Of a stretch of DNA of 64,000 nt, positions 8,036-15,950 are shown piece after piece. Origin of the DNA: Archaeoglobus veneficus SNP6 (GTDB lineage: Archaea > Halobacteriota > Archaeoglobi > Archaeoglobales > Archaeoglobaceae); contig NC_015320.1 of the NCBI RefSeq assembly GCF_000194625.1, forward strand, positions 1,100,612-1,164,611, given 5' to 3'. Below the pieces are notes generated by a model. That model searched no databases. It had not been told where the DNA came from and saw only the letters and a list, made by a program, of their open reading frames with translations. A program made the position numbers and the translations under genes. The first letter of the stretch is position 1, and every line of letters starts with the position of its first letter.

Positions 8036-8828
8036 CATTCCACTTTACATGCTCAGAGCCATCGCAGCTCTCTTTCTCATAGCGGTCAACGCGTCGGTAG
8101 CAGGCACGTTTACCGTATTCAGAAATGTTTCATTCCTCGTTGCTGGTGCAAGCCACGCTGCTTTGGCGGGAGCGGCCCTTGCAATCGTTCTCGAAACCTA
8201 CAACATATTCAGCATGAACCCCATAGTCGGCGGAATTCTCTTTGCCATGTTTACCGCAATCGCGGCAGGCTATGCATCGAAGGACGAGGGAATAAACACG
8301 GCGATAGGTATATCCTTCGCTCTCTCCATGAGCCTCGCGGTTCTGTTCATTTCCATGATAAGAGAGTACGCTGCAAGGGTGTGGGGGTTGCTGATCGGCG
8401 ATTTATTCCTCCTCACCAACGAAGACCTCGTTTTAATGCTGATTTCCACGCTGCTGGTAGTTTTCGTCTGCTCGCTGCTCTATCGTGAGTTTCTCTTTAT
8501 ATCCTTCGACATGGAAGGAGCAATGGCATACGGTATAAACGCCAGCATGCTGAACTACGTTCTGCTTTCCCTTATCGCTGTAGCAGTGGTGGTAACTCTT
8601 AAGGGCGTTGGGGCAATTCTTGTCTTTGCCATGTTTGTTGCCCCCGCTGCCGCTGCTGTGGAAGTTGCAGGAAACGTCAGGCAGGTTTTCATTCTCGCAT
8701 TCCTGATTGCAATGGTAAGTGGATTTGTCGGGCTTGCGATTTCCTTCTTCTACCAGGTATCCCCAGGAGCCGTAGCTTCGCTCTTCGCAAGCCTCACGTA
8801 CTTTGCTGCCGTCGCATATCGCAGGTAG
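8028..8828 (+). CDS. Metal ABC transporter permease (ZnuB/TroC type)
   Basis: A 266-residue protein with about eight or nine hydrophobic helices. It carries the ABC-3 family features: N-terminal MLRAIAALFL, a central GLLIGDLFLL segment, and a late GVGAILVFAMFVAPAAAA helix. It forms the membrane channel of the importer. The ATG at 8028 overlaps the ATPase gene by 8 bases, which closes the four-gene regulator-transporter operon. Confidence 0.87.
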   Translation: MDDIPLYMLRAIAALFLIAVNASVAGTFTVFRNVSFLVAGASHAALAGAALAIVLETYNIFSMNPIVGGILFAMFTAIAAGYASKDEGINTAIGISFALSMSLAVLFISMIREYAARVWGLLIGDLFLLTNEDLVLMLISTLLVVFVCSLLYREFLFISFDMEGAMAYGINASMLNYVLLSLIAVAVVVTLKGVGAILVFAMFVAPAAAAVEVAGNVRQVFILAFLIAMVSGFVGLAISFFYQVSPGAVASLFASLTYFAAVAYRR

Positions 8829-8905
8829 CCGGGCAGGAGACGAAGAAGGAGCAGTCCTGCATAAGGTTCGTAAGATTTTAGTATGATAAGTCAAGTGCGG
8901 GAAAC

Positions 8906-9403
8906 ATGATTCTCAAAGGCAGAGCGTGGAAGTTCGGCGACGATATATCAACAGACCATATTACACCAGGAAGGTACTACCACCTCAGGAGCAATTTGCC
9001 CGAACTGGCGAAGCACGTCATGGAAGACGCGAATCCCGACTTTGCGAAGCTCGTAAAGCCGGGAGATTTCATAGTTGCGGGAAAGAACTTTGGATGTGGT
9101 AGCAGCAGGGAGCATGCACCGAGAGTTATAAAGCTTGCAGGCGTTTCTGCCGTGCTTGCAAAATCCTTCGCCCGCATATTCTACAGGAATGCTATAAACA
9201 TTGGTCTTCCGCTGCTCATTGTCGATACCAACGGAATTGATGAAGGCGACCAGCTCGAAGTCAACCTTTCAACTGGTGAAGTTAAGAATCTAACAAAGGG
9301 GACGAGCATAAGCGCCAGACCTCTGCCCGATGTGATGATAAGGATACTGCAGGAGGGTGGGCTCGTAAACTACGTAAAGAAATACGGAGATGTGAGGGTT
9401 TAA
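8906..9403 (+). CDS. leuD: 3-isopropylmalate (or homologous) dehydratase small subunit
   Basis: The 165-residue swivel-domain subunit of a two-chain aconitase-superfamily hydro-lyase. Family motifs are DDISTDHITPGRY at 11-23, GKNFGCGSSREHAP around 58-71 and KSFARIFYRNAIN. It works with a LeuC-type large subunit not present here. The substrate loop reads YHLRSN; I recall that YLR(T/S)-like loops mark isopropylmalate isomerases and YLVY loops homoaconitases, so leucine synthesis is favoured, but this is from memory and the exact substrate is not certain. Confidence 0.85.
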   Translation: MILKGRAWKFGDDISTDHITPGRYYHLRSNLPELAKHVMEDANPDFAKLVKPGDFIVAGKNFGCGSSREHAPRVIKLAGVSAVLAKSFARIFYRNAINIGLPLLIVDTNGIDEGDQLEVNLSTGEVKNLTKGTSISARPLPDVMIRILQEGGLVNYVKKYGDVRV

Positions 9404-9499
9404 ATGCGGAAGTGTAAAGTCTGCGGAAACAAGGCGTACTTTGCAGAGGAGGGCGGAAGACTTAAGTGCCAGATTTGTGGCCAGTACCTCGAATATTAG
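9404..9499 (+). CDS. 31-residue zinc-ribbon mini-protein
   Basis: A tiny ORF begins with ATG directly after the leuD stop and encodes 31 residues with two knuckles, CKVCGN and CQICGQ, 18 residues apart, the spacing of a minimal zinc ribbon. Its last 38 bases overlap the 3' end of the convergent purE gene. Conserved cysteine spacing and the tight coupling to leuD argue that it is real, but no homologue is recalled and function is unknown. Confidence 0.55.
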   Translation: MRKCKVCGNKAYFAEEGGRLKCQICGQYLEY

Positions 9500-9944
9500 C
9501 ATCAGCTTCCTCGATTTCAAGCCTTTTTTGACGCTGATACTCGGCAACCATTTCCCTCAGTTCATGTCTTTTAATGGCAAGTATTTTCACGGCAGCAATG
9601 GCTGCATTTTCGGGTTCAAGCACAACAAGCGGTGCAACACCGGAAGGCATTCGGAGCGATGAAAGGATATCCATACCCGCAAACCTGTCGCTGTATGGTG
9701 GGCAGGCAATCACAGGACTGACAGTATTCGCATCTACGAAACCGCTTAAGGCGTTACTTCTCCCAGCCACTGTTATAAAAACGGCATCATCGTACTCTTT
9801 CAGTATTTCCAGCACCTTCTCTGGCGTTTTGTGAGCGGAAGCAATCCTGTAGCAGAACTCCACACCAAACTTCTCCAGCGTTTTGCCAATTCTCTTTGCG
9901 AATTCCATGTCCGATTTGGAGCCCATGAGAATAACGACATCCAT
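9462..9944 (-). CDS. purE: Phosphoribosylaminoimidazole carboxylase, class II PurE
   Basis: A 160-residue PurE-fold enzyme of purine synthesis. N-terminal GSKSDMEFA and SAHKTPE are the substrate phosphate and base sites; the central segment is AGRSNALSGFV, then CPPYSD and SSLRMPSGVAP. The AGRSN...SG and SSLR.PSG motifs match class II PurE (animal PAICS-like, direct AIR carboxylation with CO2) rather than class I, which has an AGGAAHLPGM segment at that place. Its 3' end overlaps the zinc-ribbon ORF. Confidence 0.85.
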   Translation of the reverse strand: MDVVILMGSKSDMEFAKRIGKTLEKFGVEFCYRIASAHKTPEKVLEILKEYDDAVFITVAGRSNALSGFVDANTVSPVIACPPYSDRFAGMDILSSLRMPSGVAPLVVLEPENAAIAAVKILAIKRHELREMVAEYQRQKRLEIEEADANIRGTGHKSGT

Positions 9945-9968
9945 GCCTCCACTGCTACGTGCGCCTTA

Positions 9969-9977
9969 AATTATTTA
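9969..9977 (+). promoter_or_regulatory. TATA box of the Sua5 gene
   Basis: ATTATTTAT is centred about 29 bases before the ATG at 10002, giving a likely leaderless transcript. This also supports that ATG rather than the upstream open frame from 9831. Confidence 0.5.
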
Positions 9978-10001
9978 TCGCCCCGTCGCAGCATACCAGC
10001 G

Positions 10002-10955
10002 ATGATCGTTATTAGAGTTGATCCAGTTAACCCCGAGAGGGGAAAAATCGCCAGAGCAGCGGAAATTATAAAGAAGGGTGGACTTGTCGCGTTTCCAACC
10101 GAGACTGTTTACGGGCTTGGTGGTGATGCGCTTAACGAGAATGCTGTACGAAGAATCTTCGAGGCAAAAGAAAGGCCGCCCCGCAACCCTCTGATAGTTC
10201 ACGTCTCAAGCGTTGAGCAGGTCTACCGGATTGCAGAAGTTAACGAAGTTGCCGAAAAGCTCATGGGAGAATTCTTTCCAGGCCCCCTCGCTCTCGTGCT
10301 TAAGAAGAAGGACGTCGTGCCAGACATAACAACCGCTGGAATGAAGAAGGTTGCAGTCAGAATGCCTGACCATAAGGTTGCACTGACACTCATCGAACTA
10401 TCGGAAACCCCAATTGCAGCCCCTTCTGCAAACATCTCCGGCAGACCGAGTCCTACAAAAGCTGAACACGTGATAGAGGATCTTGCCGGGAGGATAGATG
10501 CCATTCTGGATGCGGGAGAAGTAAAGATAGGTATAGAATCGACTGTTCTCGACGTGACATCAAAACCCGCGAAGATTCTGAGGCTTGGAGCAATAACACC
10601 GGAGATGCTTGTGGAGAGAGGTATAGAAGTGGAGGTCATAGACACGAGGCCATTCAGACACTATCAAACGAAGGCAAAACTCTACGTCGTTAATGCCGAA
10701 AATCTTGCAGAATTCGTTGGCAGCCTGAGGGAGAAAGGTGTAAAGGTTGGCGTTGCGCGTATTACTGCTGAATGCGACGCTGACAGAATCGTTGAACTTG
10801 GAAAGAGCATTGAGGACGTGGCAAAGAACCTCTTTTCAGCCCTTCGCGAACTCGACAGGAGTGGAGTTGATATAATCGTAGTTGAGGCGGTCGAAAGAAA
10901 GGGGTTGGGAAAGGTAATTATGAGCAAGCTCGAGGAAGCGGGAGAGATCGTCTGA
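10002..10955 (+). CDS. L-threonylcarbamoyladenylate synthase (Sua5)
   Basis: A 317-residue Sua5 protein that makes threonylcarbamoyl-AMP for t6A modification of tRNA. Residues 1-200 form the YrdC domain with FPTETVYGLGGDAL, the KxR site in RPPRNPLIVH, and SANISGRPSPT. A linker with GAITPEML leads to the C-terminal Sua5 Rossmann-like domain (about 225-317). The frame extends upstream to 9831, but homology begins at this ATG. Confidence 0.9.
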   Translation: MIVIRVDPVNPERGKIARAAEIIKKGGLVAFPTETVYGLGGDALNENAVRRIFEAKERPPRNPLIVHVSSVEQVYRIAEVNEVAEKLMGEFFPGPLALVLKKKDVVPDITTAGMKKVAVRMPDHKVALTLIELSETPIAAPSANISGRPSPTKAEHVIEDLAGRIDAILDAGEVKIGIESTVLDVTSKPAKILRLGAITPEMLVERGIEVEVIDTRPFRHYQTKAKLYVVNAENLAEFVGSLREKGVKVGVARITAECDADRIVELGKSIEDVAKNLFSALRELDRSGVDIIVVEAVERKGLGKVIMSKLEEAGEIV

Positions 10956-10963
10956 ACAAATTG

Positions 10964-11362
10964 CTACATTGCGTCGAAGTAGCTGACTTCAACGACGTCA
11001 GCCTCTGTGCTGTCGAGGATATCTGCGTTGTAAACGGTGACTATTCTCCCAACACTCCTCGGAGTAAGTCTGAGCCTCACGACAGTCATCTCGCTCTCCT
11101 CTATGTAGTGGTTAGAAGCGAAGATGATTGAGTGAGACATCACTTCCTTCCCGCTAACCTCCGCGATTATGCCCGTAGTTCCCCTGCCCACATTGTAAAG
11201 CTTCGATGGTGTCAGGAAGACGCAGCTTCCGATATCAGCCTTCAAAGCAGTGGCGACGTTATGGGCACTTCTAAGCTCGATCGCTCTTATATTCCTCTTT
11301 ACCAAATCTTCCAGCGTTTTTCTCGAAATTCCGGTAAGAACATAGCACCTCATTTCAATCAC
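10964..11362 (-). CDS. Archaeal conserved protein, DUF473-like
   Basis: A 132-residue soluble protein with alternating strands and helices and no membrane segment or catalytic motif that I recognise. Length and the opening YVLTGISRKTLEDL fit my memory of the archaeal DUF473 family, whose function is unknown. It overlaps the PAC2-family gene upstream by 4 bases and so is translationally coupled to it. Confidence 0.6.
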   Translation of the reverse strand: MIEMRCYVLTGISRKTLEDLVKRNIRAIELRSAHNVATALKADIGSCVFLTPSKLYNVGRGTTGIIAEVSGKEVMSHSIIFASNHYIEESEMTVVRLRLTPRSVGRIVTVYNADILDSTEADVVEVSYFDAM

Positions 11363-12084
11363 CCGAACATAGGCAGTTCTTCCTTCTTCGCAGCCTGCTC
11401 CTGCATCTTCGTCTGCTCAGCAAGCTTCTGCATCTGCGCTTCGATAATCTCTGCCTCTTTAATAAGCTTTTCAACGTTAACGTTCCAGCCGAACATGTTG
11501 TTCAGCACGTTTATAACCTCCGCTGCTGCTCTTGGATCGGGATTGAAGCCGAGGGTTTCACCAAGCAAAGCCATGCCCGGAAACTTCTTCGCGACACACT
11601 CGTTGAGGATCGAACCTGCGATTCCTGAGATAGTTCCGCTTCTGAATATCTCCACATAGTCTTTCAGCTCGTCAAGGAGCTCCTTCGACGTTGCTGCCCC
11701 AAAGACTCTGTGCTTGCCTTCAAGGGTTGCAATGCCTGCAATCGAGAATATCTTTGTGGCGTTAATACTCGCAGCCCAGTCAACTATTTTCCTGCTCATG
11801 TCGTATGCTATCTCAGGGATTATCGGGACATCGGAATGAATCAGGATGAAGTTGTGCTCTCTCGACTGGTAAATCCTTATTGGTGGCTGGATTACACCTT
11901 CCATTAGTGTTGCGATGGGCGGTAGCATCTCCGACTCAATCATCCCGATTTGCTCGGGCTTCAGTTCAGTTATGAAGTGCGCAGCAAGAATTGTTCCCAC
12001 GAGGCCTATACCTGGAAAACTCGTCAGTATTACTGGTTTATCTACATCCACACCTTCCACAAGAATTTCTGCTCCGTTTCGCAT
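11359..12084 (-). CDS. PAC2-family proteasome-assembly-chaperone-like protein
   Basis: A 241-residue PAC2-fold protein. Characteristic segments are SFPGIGLVGTILAAHFI at 23-39, PPIRIYQ, the strand-loop IHSDVPI, and an internal GEPL-like NPDPRAAAEVINVLN. The C-terminus is a Lys/Glu/Gln-rich helix. Relatives (PbaA/PbaB) are linked to archaeal proteasome assembly or ATP-independent chaperoning. A minus-strand TATA element at 12104-12113 lies about 25 bases upstream, so the mRNA is probably leaderless and covers the DUF473-like gene as well. Confidence 0.82.
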   Translation of the reverse strand: MRNGAEILVEGVDVDKPVILTSFPGIGLVGTILAAHFITELKPEQIGMIESEMLPPIATLMEGVIQPPIRIYQSREHNFILIHSDVPIIPEIAYDMSRKIVDWAASINATKIFSIAGIATLEGKHRVFGAATSKELLDELKDYVEIFRSGTISGIAGSILNECVAKKFPGMALLGETLGFNPDPRAAAEVINVLNNMFGWNVNVEKLIKEAEIIEAQMQKLAEQTKMQEQAAKKEELPMFG

Positions 12085-12103
12085 AGAATCTGTAAGGATA
12101 CAA

Positions 12104-12113
12104 TATTATTTAA
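12104..12113 (-). promoter_or_regulatory. TATA box of the PAC2-family gene
   Basis: On the minus strand the sequence reads TTAAATAATA, about 25 bases before the ATG at 12084, in the standard archaeal position for a leaderless start. Confidence 0.5.
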
Positions 12114-12184
12114 TCTCTTCCCATCGCTTATAGGCTGTATGCTTCACTGTTAATCATTACTACCTGACATGTGCCAAAAAGGTT

Positions 12185-12520
12185 ATGTACATTCTTACCA
12201 GCCCTACCTCGATGAGGCAGTATCCGTTCAAGCGCGGCTTCAAACCGACAGAGGAGAGGCTGGAAGAAGCTATAAAGAAACACTTTGGGGATTTCAAAAA
12301 GGAAGGAGACACATATATAGTCAGCTTCGGGGCCATAGAAGAGTTGAGGCTCAGAATTGAAAACAAGAAGCTCGTTGCTGAGTCGAAGACCAATCCGAAA
12401 GCACCGAACGACGTTGCGATGAACACGATTAAAACTTACAACAAATTTCTGGAAGAACTCACGGGCTACACAGCTAAAGAAAGGCAAAAGCTGTTAAAAA
12501 AGGAAATCGAGCGTGATTAA
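12185..12520 (+). CDS. Conserved archaeal small protein (possibly DUF5611)
   Basis: A 111-residue basic protein that opens MRQYPFKRGF after residue 9 and ends in a charged helix. The pattern of a short alpha/beta body (DTYIVSFGAIEELRLRI, KLVAESKT) followed by a long helix recalls the uncharacterised archaeal DUF5611 family, but this is a weak recollection. It overlaps the next gene by 8 bases (12513-12520). Function unknown. Confidence 0.55.
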   Translation: MYILTSPTSMRQYPFKRGFKPTEERLEEAIKKHFGDFKKEGDTYIVSFGAIEELRLRIENKKLVAESKTNPKAPNDVAMNTIKTYNKFLEELTGYTAKERQKLLKKEIERD

Positions 12521-12878
12521 ATGTATTCCTGTCTCACTGGATTTAAAGAAGGAAAAAGATGAGAGGTGCCTCAATTCAATGAATAGTCTGCTTATTAAAA
12601 GAGACTGTGGAATGGAAAAGTGCATGCTCGCAGCCAGGCTCGCGAACATGCTGGGAGATGTTGTGTGGGCTTCTTCCTCTTTTACACCCTATGTGCTGGA
12701 AGCAATGGGCGTGCATCCCCGGGCCGTGGTGGGAAAAAGGCGGGGAGAAGCTTCAAACGTCCTCAACCTGAATGAGCTGATTTCTAAAGAACTCGAAAAG
12801 GTTCTAATGAGTGCATTTTCAGGAGGTGACGAATGCCCTCCTTCATTCCTCCCTCCCACCCGAGATACGAATCTCTAA
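12513..12878 (+). CDS. Hypothetical protein upstream of phosphopantothenate synthetase
   Basis: A 121-residue ORF with a GTG start inside the end of the preceding gene; an internal ATG at 12612 is an alternative start. The body from residue 34 (MEKCMLAARLANMLGDVVW) looks like a compact alpha/beta domain. The last 46 bases overlap the next gene in another frame, and the Shine-Dalgarno of that gene lies inside this ORF. I do not recognise the family; coupling suggests a link to CoA synthesis. Confidence 0.45.
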   Translation: MIKCIPVSLDLKKEKDERCLNSMNSLLIKRDCGMEKCMLAARLANMLGDVVWASSSFTPYVLEAMGVHPRAVVGKRRGEASNVLNLNELISKELEKVLMSAFSGGDECPPSFLPPTRDTNL

Positions 12879-13606
12879 TGACAAGGGAAAAACTCGTTGA
12901 GGGCTTCAGGGCAGGAATAGTTGTCCCGGAGGGGTTGATAGCCCACGGGAGAGGAGAGGCCTTTGACTATATTCTCGGTGAGACGAGCAGAGATTTTGCC
13001 ATCGAAGCAGCGAAAGTTGCTGCTGCAATGATGCTGGCCGCAAGAAGGCCGGTGATTTCTGTAAACGGAAATGCTGCCGCTCTCGCAGCAGAAAAACTTG
13101 CAGAACTCTCCCGCGTTACCGGAGCACCGCTTGAAGTAAATCTATTTCACTGGAGCAGGGAAAGGGCAGACAGGATAAAGAAGTGGCTTGAACGATTTGA
13201 TTGTGAGGTTCTCGCAGAAGGCGACGCGGAAATAGAAGGTATTGAGCACTGCAGGAGGATCGTGGACAGCAGGGGCATACTCGTAGCGGATGTTGTGCTC
13301 GTGGCCCTCGAAGATGGTGATAGATGCGAGGTACTAAGAAGGGTCGGAAAGAAGGTTATAGCCATAGATCTCAATCCACTGTCGAGAACTGCCCAGATGG
13401 CCGACGTTACAGTGGTGGACAACGTAACGAGGGCAATTCCAAATATTGTTAAGTTTGCAAGAGAAATGAAAGAACTCAGCCGTGAGGAACTCGAAGAAAT
13501 CTTTAAGGGTTATGACAACGGAAAGATTCTAAAAAGGGCACTGGAAGCGATAAGAGAATATTTGACATCTAAATCTCTTGAAGCTTCCCGTTTTCAGCGA
13601 TCCTGA
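12833..13606 (+). CDS. 4-phosphopantoate--beta-alanine ligase (archaeal phosphopantothenate synthetase)
   Basis: The 257-residue archaeal enzyme of CoA biosynthesis that joins 4-phosphopantoate to beta-alanine with ATP, replacing bacterial PanC. Signature stretches are IPPSHPRYESL near the N-terminus, GLIAHGRGEAFDY, PVISVNGNAAAL, EVNLFHWS, VVLVALEDGDR and AIDLNPLSRTAQ. AGGAGGTGA at 12823-12831 is a textbook ribosome binding site for this ATG. Its partner pantoate kinase is not visible. The 3' end overlaps the convergent gene by 38 bases. Confidence 0.92.
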   Translation: MPSFIPPSHPRYESLMTREKLVEGFRAGIVVPEGLIAHGRGEAFDYILGETSRDFAIEAAKVAAAMMLAARRPVISVNGNAAALAAEKLAELSRVTGAPLEVNLFHWSRERADRIKKWLERFDCEVLAEGDAEIEGIEHCRRIVDSRGILVADVVLVALEDGDRCEVLRRVGKKVIAIDLNPLSRTAQMADVTVVDNVTRAIPNIVKFAREMKELSREELEEIFKGYDNGKILKRALEAIREYLTSKSLEASRFQRS

Positions 13607-14246
13607 CCCTCATGTACCCCGGTGGAAGGTCTCCAACAACGCTGTGCTCAATTCCCACCATGTAAGTGTCTTCTCCAAATCCAAAAAATTCCTCACCACA
13701 TCTTACGTTCATAACAACATCGTAGAATATGTTTATTATACTACTCAATTCCTCGCTGCAAATTCCTGACGGGAAGAGAGACACCATTGTCACATCCTGG
13801 GGAACTGAGTCTAAGACCTTCAGAAGAGCTCCAATGGCTTCTCTGCCGTAGATTGCCGGTATAAGGCAGAGGCCGAAGGTTACGATTACATCATTATCGC
13901 ACATCTTCTTGAACAGTGATTCGAGCCTTCTGAGTTCGTCGTAGTAGCCTTCTGATGGTATAAACGCATACAGCTCTCCAAAGGCAGCAATTTCTCTGGT
14001 TCCAACCTTTATAATTTTCGTTTTATTCAAAAACTCGTCAATCGAGGGGTTCCTGTCTTTGGCCGTTATGTACATCTTTCTCAATCTTCTGCACATAGTA
14101 TCGGTGTAAACAATAACATAAGTGTTATTTTCTTTAAAACTCGGAAAAACGTGGTGAAATAGCAGACTGACGACAGGATATTCGTTATCATATATTATCC
14201 TCACCCTGTTGTTTCTGAACTTTCTTACAAGCTCATCCAGTAGCAT
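13569..14246 (-). CDS. Uncharacterised archaeal protein, RecA/KaiC-like fold suspected
   Basis: A 225-residue soluble protein. The alternating pattern (VVSLLFHHVFPSF, TYVIVYTDT, DVIVTFGLCLIPAIYG, VTMVSLFPSGI) resembles RecA/KaiC-like or DUF257-type archaeal proteins, but I see no Walker A motif, so nucleotide binding is doubtful. It is AT-richer than its neighbours and stands alone, convergent with the phosphopantothenate synthetase. Function unknown. Confidence 0.5.
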   Translation of the reverse strand: MLLDELVRKFRNNRVRIIYDNEYPVVSLLFHHVFPSFKENNTYVIVYTDTMCRRLRKMYITAKDRNPSIDEFLNKTKIIKVGTREIAAFGELYAFIPSEGYYDELRRLESLFKKMCDNDVIVTFGLCLIPAIYGREAIGALLKVLDSVPQDVTMVSLFPSGICSEELSSIINIFYDVVMNVRCGEEFFGFGEDTYMVGIEHSVVGDLPPGYMRVRIAENGKLQEI

Positions 14247-14293
14247 ACATATTAGTTATAGTTATCATAATAATTAAACCTTTCGGAAAAATA

Positions 14294-15142
14294 TTACTCG
14301 ATGTCTACTCCGTAAACATTCCTTACGTTTTCAGCGCAAATTCTGTAGATAAAGTCTTCATCGAAACCATGTTTCAACAGCTCTTTGATCTTCTTCGGCA
14401 CTGTCTTTGGCCCGAGAACAGCTCCAGGTCTTTTTGCGTCGTCGATGTAGTCCGTTTCAACGGTAAAGCGTGTGCCTTGTTTTGCCGCCTCAAGCACATT
14501 GTTTCCCATGGCAATGACAGAAGGAAATATACCAACTTCCTCAAACTCCTTTACACGTGGTGGTGAAAAGTGCTTAACGACCTTATCCCTCTTTATACCT
14601 GCCTTATCTGCTATCCTGGCTATTTCCTCGATTCCCTCTCTACTGTAGCTCTCAGTGTGGAGCTGCACAGCGCATCCAACATCTTTCGCAACTTCGAAAG
14701 CATGCTGCATCACTTCGTTGCTGAGCTGCCAGATCTCTTCGTTAACTTTGTAGTGTGGCCTCCCGCTTTTTATCGCTACAGCCTTACCTTCCTCAACATA
14801 TTCTCCGGCGATATCGAGGGCTTCCATCATGACCTCTGCAGCTTTCCTGAACCCCAACCTTCCACCGAGAATCGTTATCTCCGCAGGATGGACTGCAAGG
14901 ACTGCATACGCCTTAACTATTTTGTTTGCTTTCTCAACAAGGCTAATGTGCGCATCAAAGATTTTCCTGAAGTCCTTTCCCGATTCAGGCCTTACATCAT
15001 AGTGCTTGCTGAGCAGCGATACAAGGAACACATGGGTGCCTCCAGCTTTCTTGAACTCTTCGAGTGCTTTCAGGCGAAGGTGGTTGTACAGGTGCATGTG
15101 GTCGTCTGTGATTATCATGCTCGCACCTTTATCCTCCGACAT
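14294..15142 (-). CDS. TatD-like metal-dependent hydrolase
   Basis: A 282-residue TIM-barrel amidohydrolase-superfamily protein. Metal ligands are seen as DDHMHLY near the N-terminus, HPAE after strand 3, HTES (AVQLHTES), KHFSPP and the late ETDYID aspartate. This arrangement matches the archaeal TatD-related group; substrate unknown (nuclease or lactone/amide hydrolase). An internal ATG nine codons in is an alternative start. Confidence 0.8.
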   Translation of the reverse strand: MSEDKGASMIITDDHMHLYNHLRLKALEEFKKAGGTHVFLVSLLSKHYDVRPESGKDFRKIFDAHISLVEKANKIVKAYAVLAVHPAEITILGGRLGFRKAAEVMMEALDIAGEYVEEGKAVAIKSGRPHYKVNEEIWQLSNEVMQHAFEVAKDVGCAVQLHTESYSREGIEEIARIADKAGIKRDKVVKHFSPPRVKEFEEVGIFPSVIAMGNNVLEAAKQGTRFTVETDYIDDAKRPGAVLGPKTVPKKIKELLKHGFDEDFIYRICAENVRNVYGVDIE

Positions 15143-15185
15143 TAAAAGCTTCCACGCGGACTTGGAAATGTCTCATCACAGCTGC

Positions 15186-15950
15186 CTACTCAAACCTGAC
15201 AACCCTGCAGTCGTTGACGTAGTTTTCCTCGAATATGCCTTTAAGTCTGCCACTGCAAACCGGACACTCAGGATTGTTGGAAATACTGATTTCATAGAAC
15301 TCCATGCTCCGCAAGTCAGCCCTGAGTAACCTGCCTGAGAGCACCTCCATGCCAAGGACGAGCTTTATAGCCTCGACGGCCTGGATACACCCGAACAGTC
15401 CTGCTACGGGGCCAATGACTCCCGGCTTTTCCTCACTTCTTGCTCGAGGAAAAACACAGCGGTAGCATGGTGTACCAATTACCGTCATTGCCTCGCCCTC
15501 GAAACCGTGGATTGCTGCATGAACTATGGGCTTGCCTAAAAGCCTGCATGCGTCGTTCAGCACGTACCTCGTAGTAAGGTTGTCCGGACACGAGACAACG
15601 ATGTCGTAATCCCCAACGATGTCCATGACGTTGCTGGGCGTTATACGGAAAGGATAAACCTCAACTTCCACATCAGGATTCAGTCTTTCGACGAACAACT
15701 TCGCTGATTCGGCTTTATTTATACCCACGTTGCCGCCGTGAATTATCTGCCGCTGGAGGTTGTGCTCTTCAACAACATCGCCGTCCATAATACCAAGCTT
15801 TCCAACTCCTGCAGCAGCAAGATATGCTATGACGGAACTTCCAAGCCCACCTGCTCCAACCACGAGAATTTTCGCCTTTTGTAGTCTTTTCTGGCCATCA
15901 TATCCTATTACGGAAATCTGCCTTATGTATCTGTCCGACATAACAATCAC
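15186..15950 (-). CDS. E1-like ThiF/MoeB adenylyltransferase
   Basis: A 254-residue ThiF/MoeB/HesA-family enzyme that adenylates the C-terminus of a small ubiquitin-like sulfur carrier. It shows RYIRQ at the start, the nucleotide loop GAGGLGSSV, DGDVVEEHNLQRQ, the DNLTTRYVLND segment, and the zinc pairs CYRC and CPVC. It would act in molybdopterin/tungstopterin or thiamine sulfur transfer, or in SAMP conjugation. It overlaps the DUF362 gene end by 4 bases. Confidence 0.87.
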   Translation of the reverse strand: MIVMSDRYIRQISVIGYDGQKRLQKAKILVVGAGGLGSSVIAYLAAAGVGKLGIMDGDVVEEHNLQRQIIHGGNVGINKAESAKLFVERLNPDVEVEVYPFRITPSNVMDIVGDYDIVVSCPDNLTTRYVLNDACRLLGKPIVHAAIHGFEGEAMTVIGTPCYRCVFPRARSEEKPGVIGPVAGLFGCIQAVEAIKLVLGMEVLSGRLLRADLRSMEFYEISISNNPECPVCSGRLKGIFEENYVNDCRVVRFE

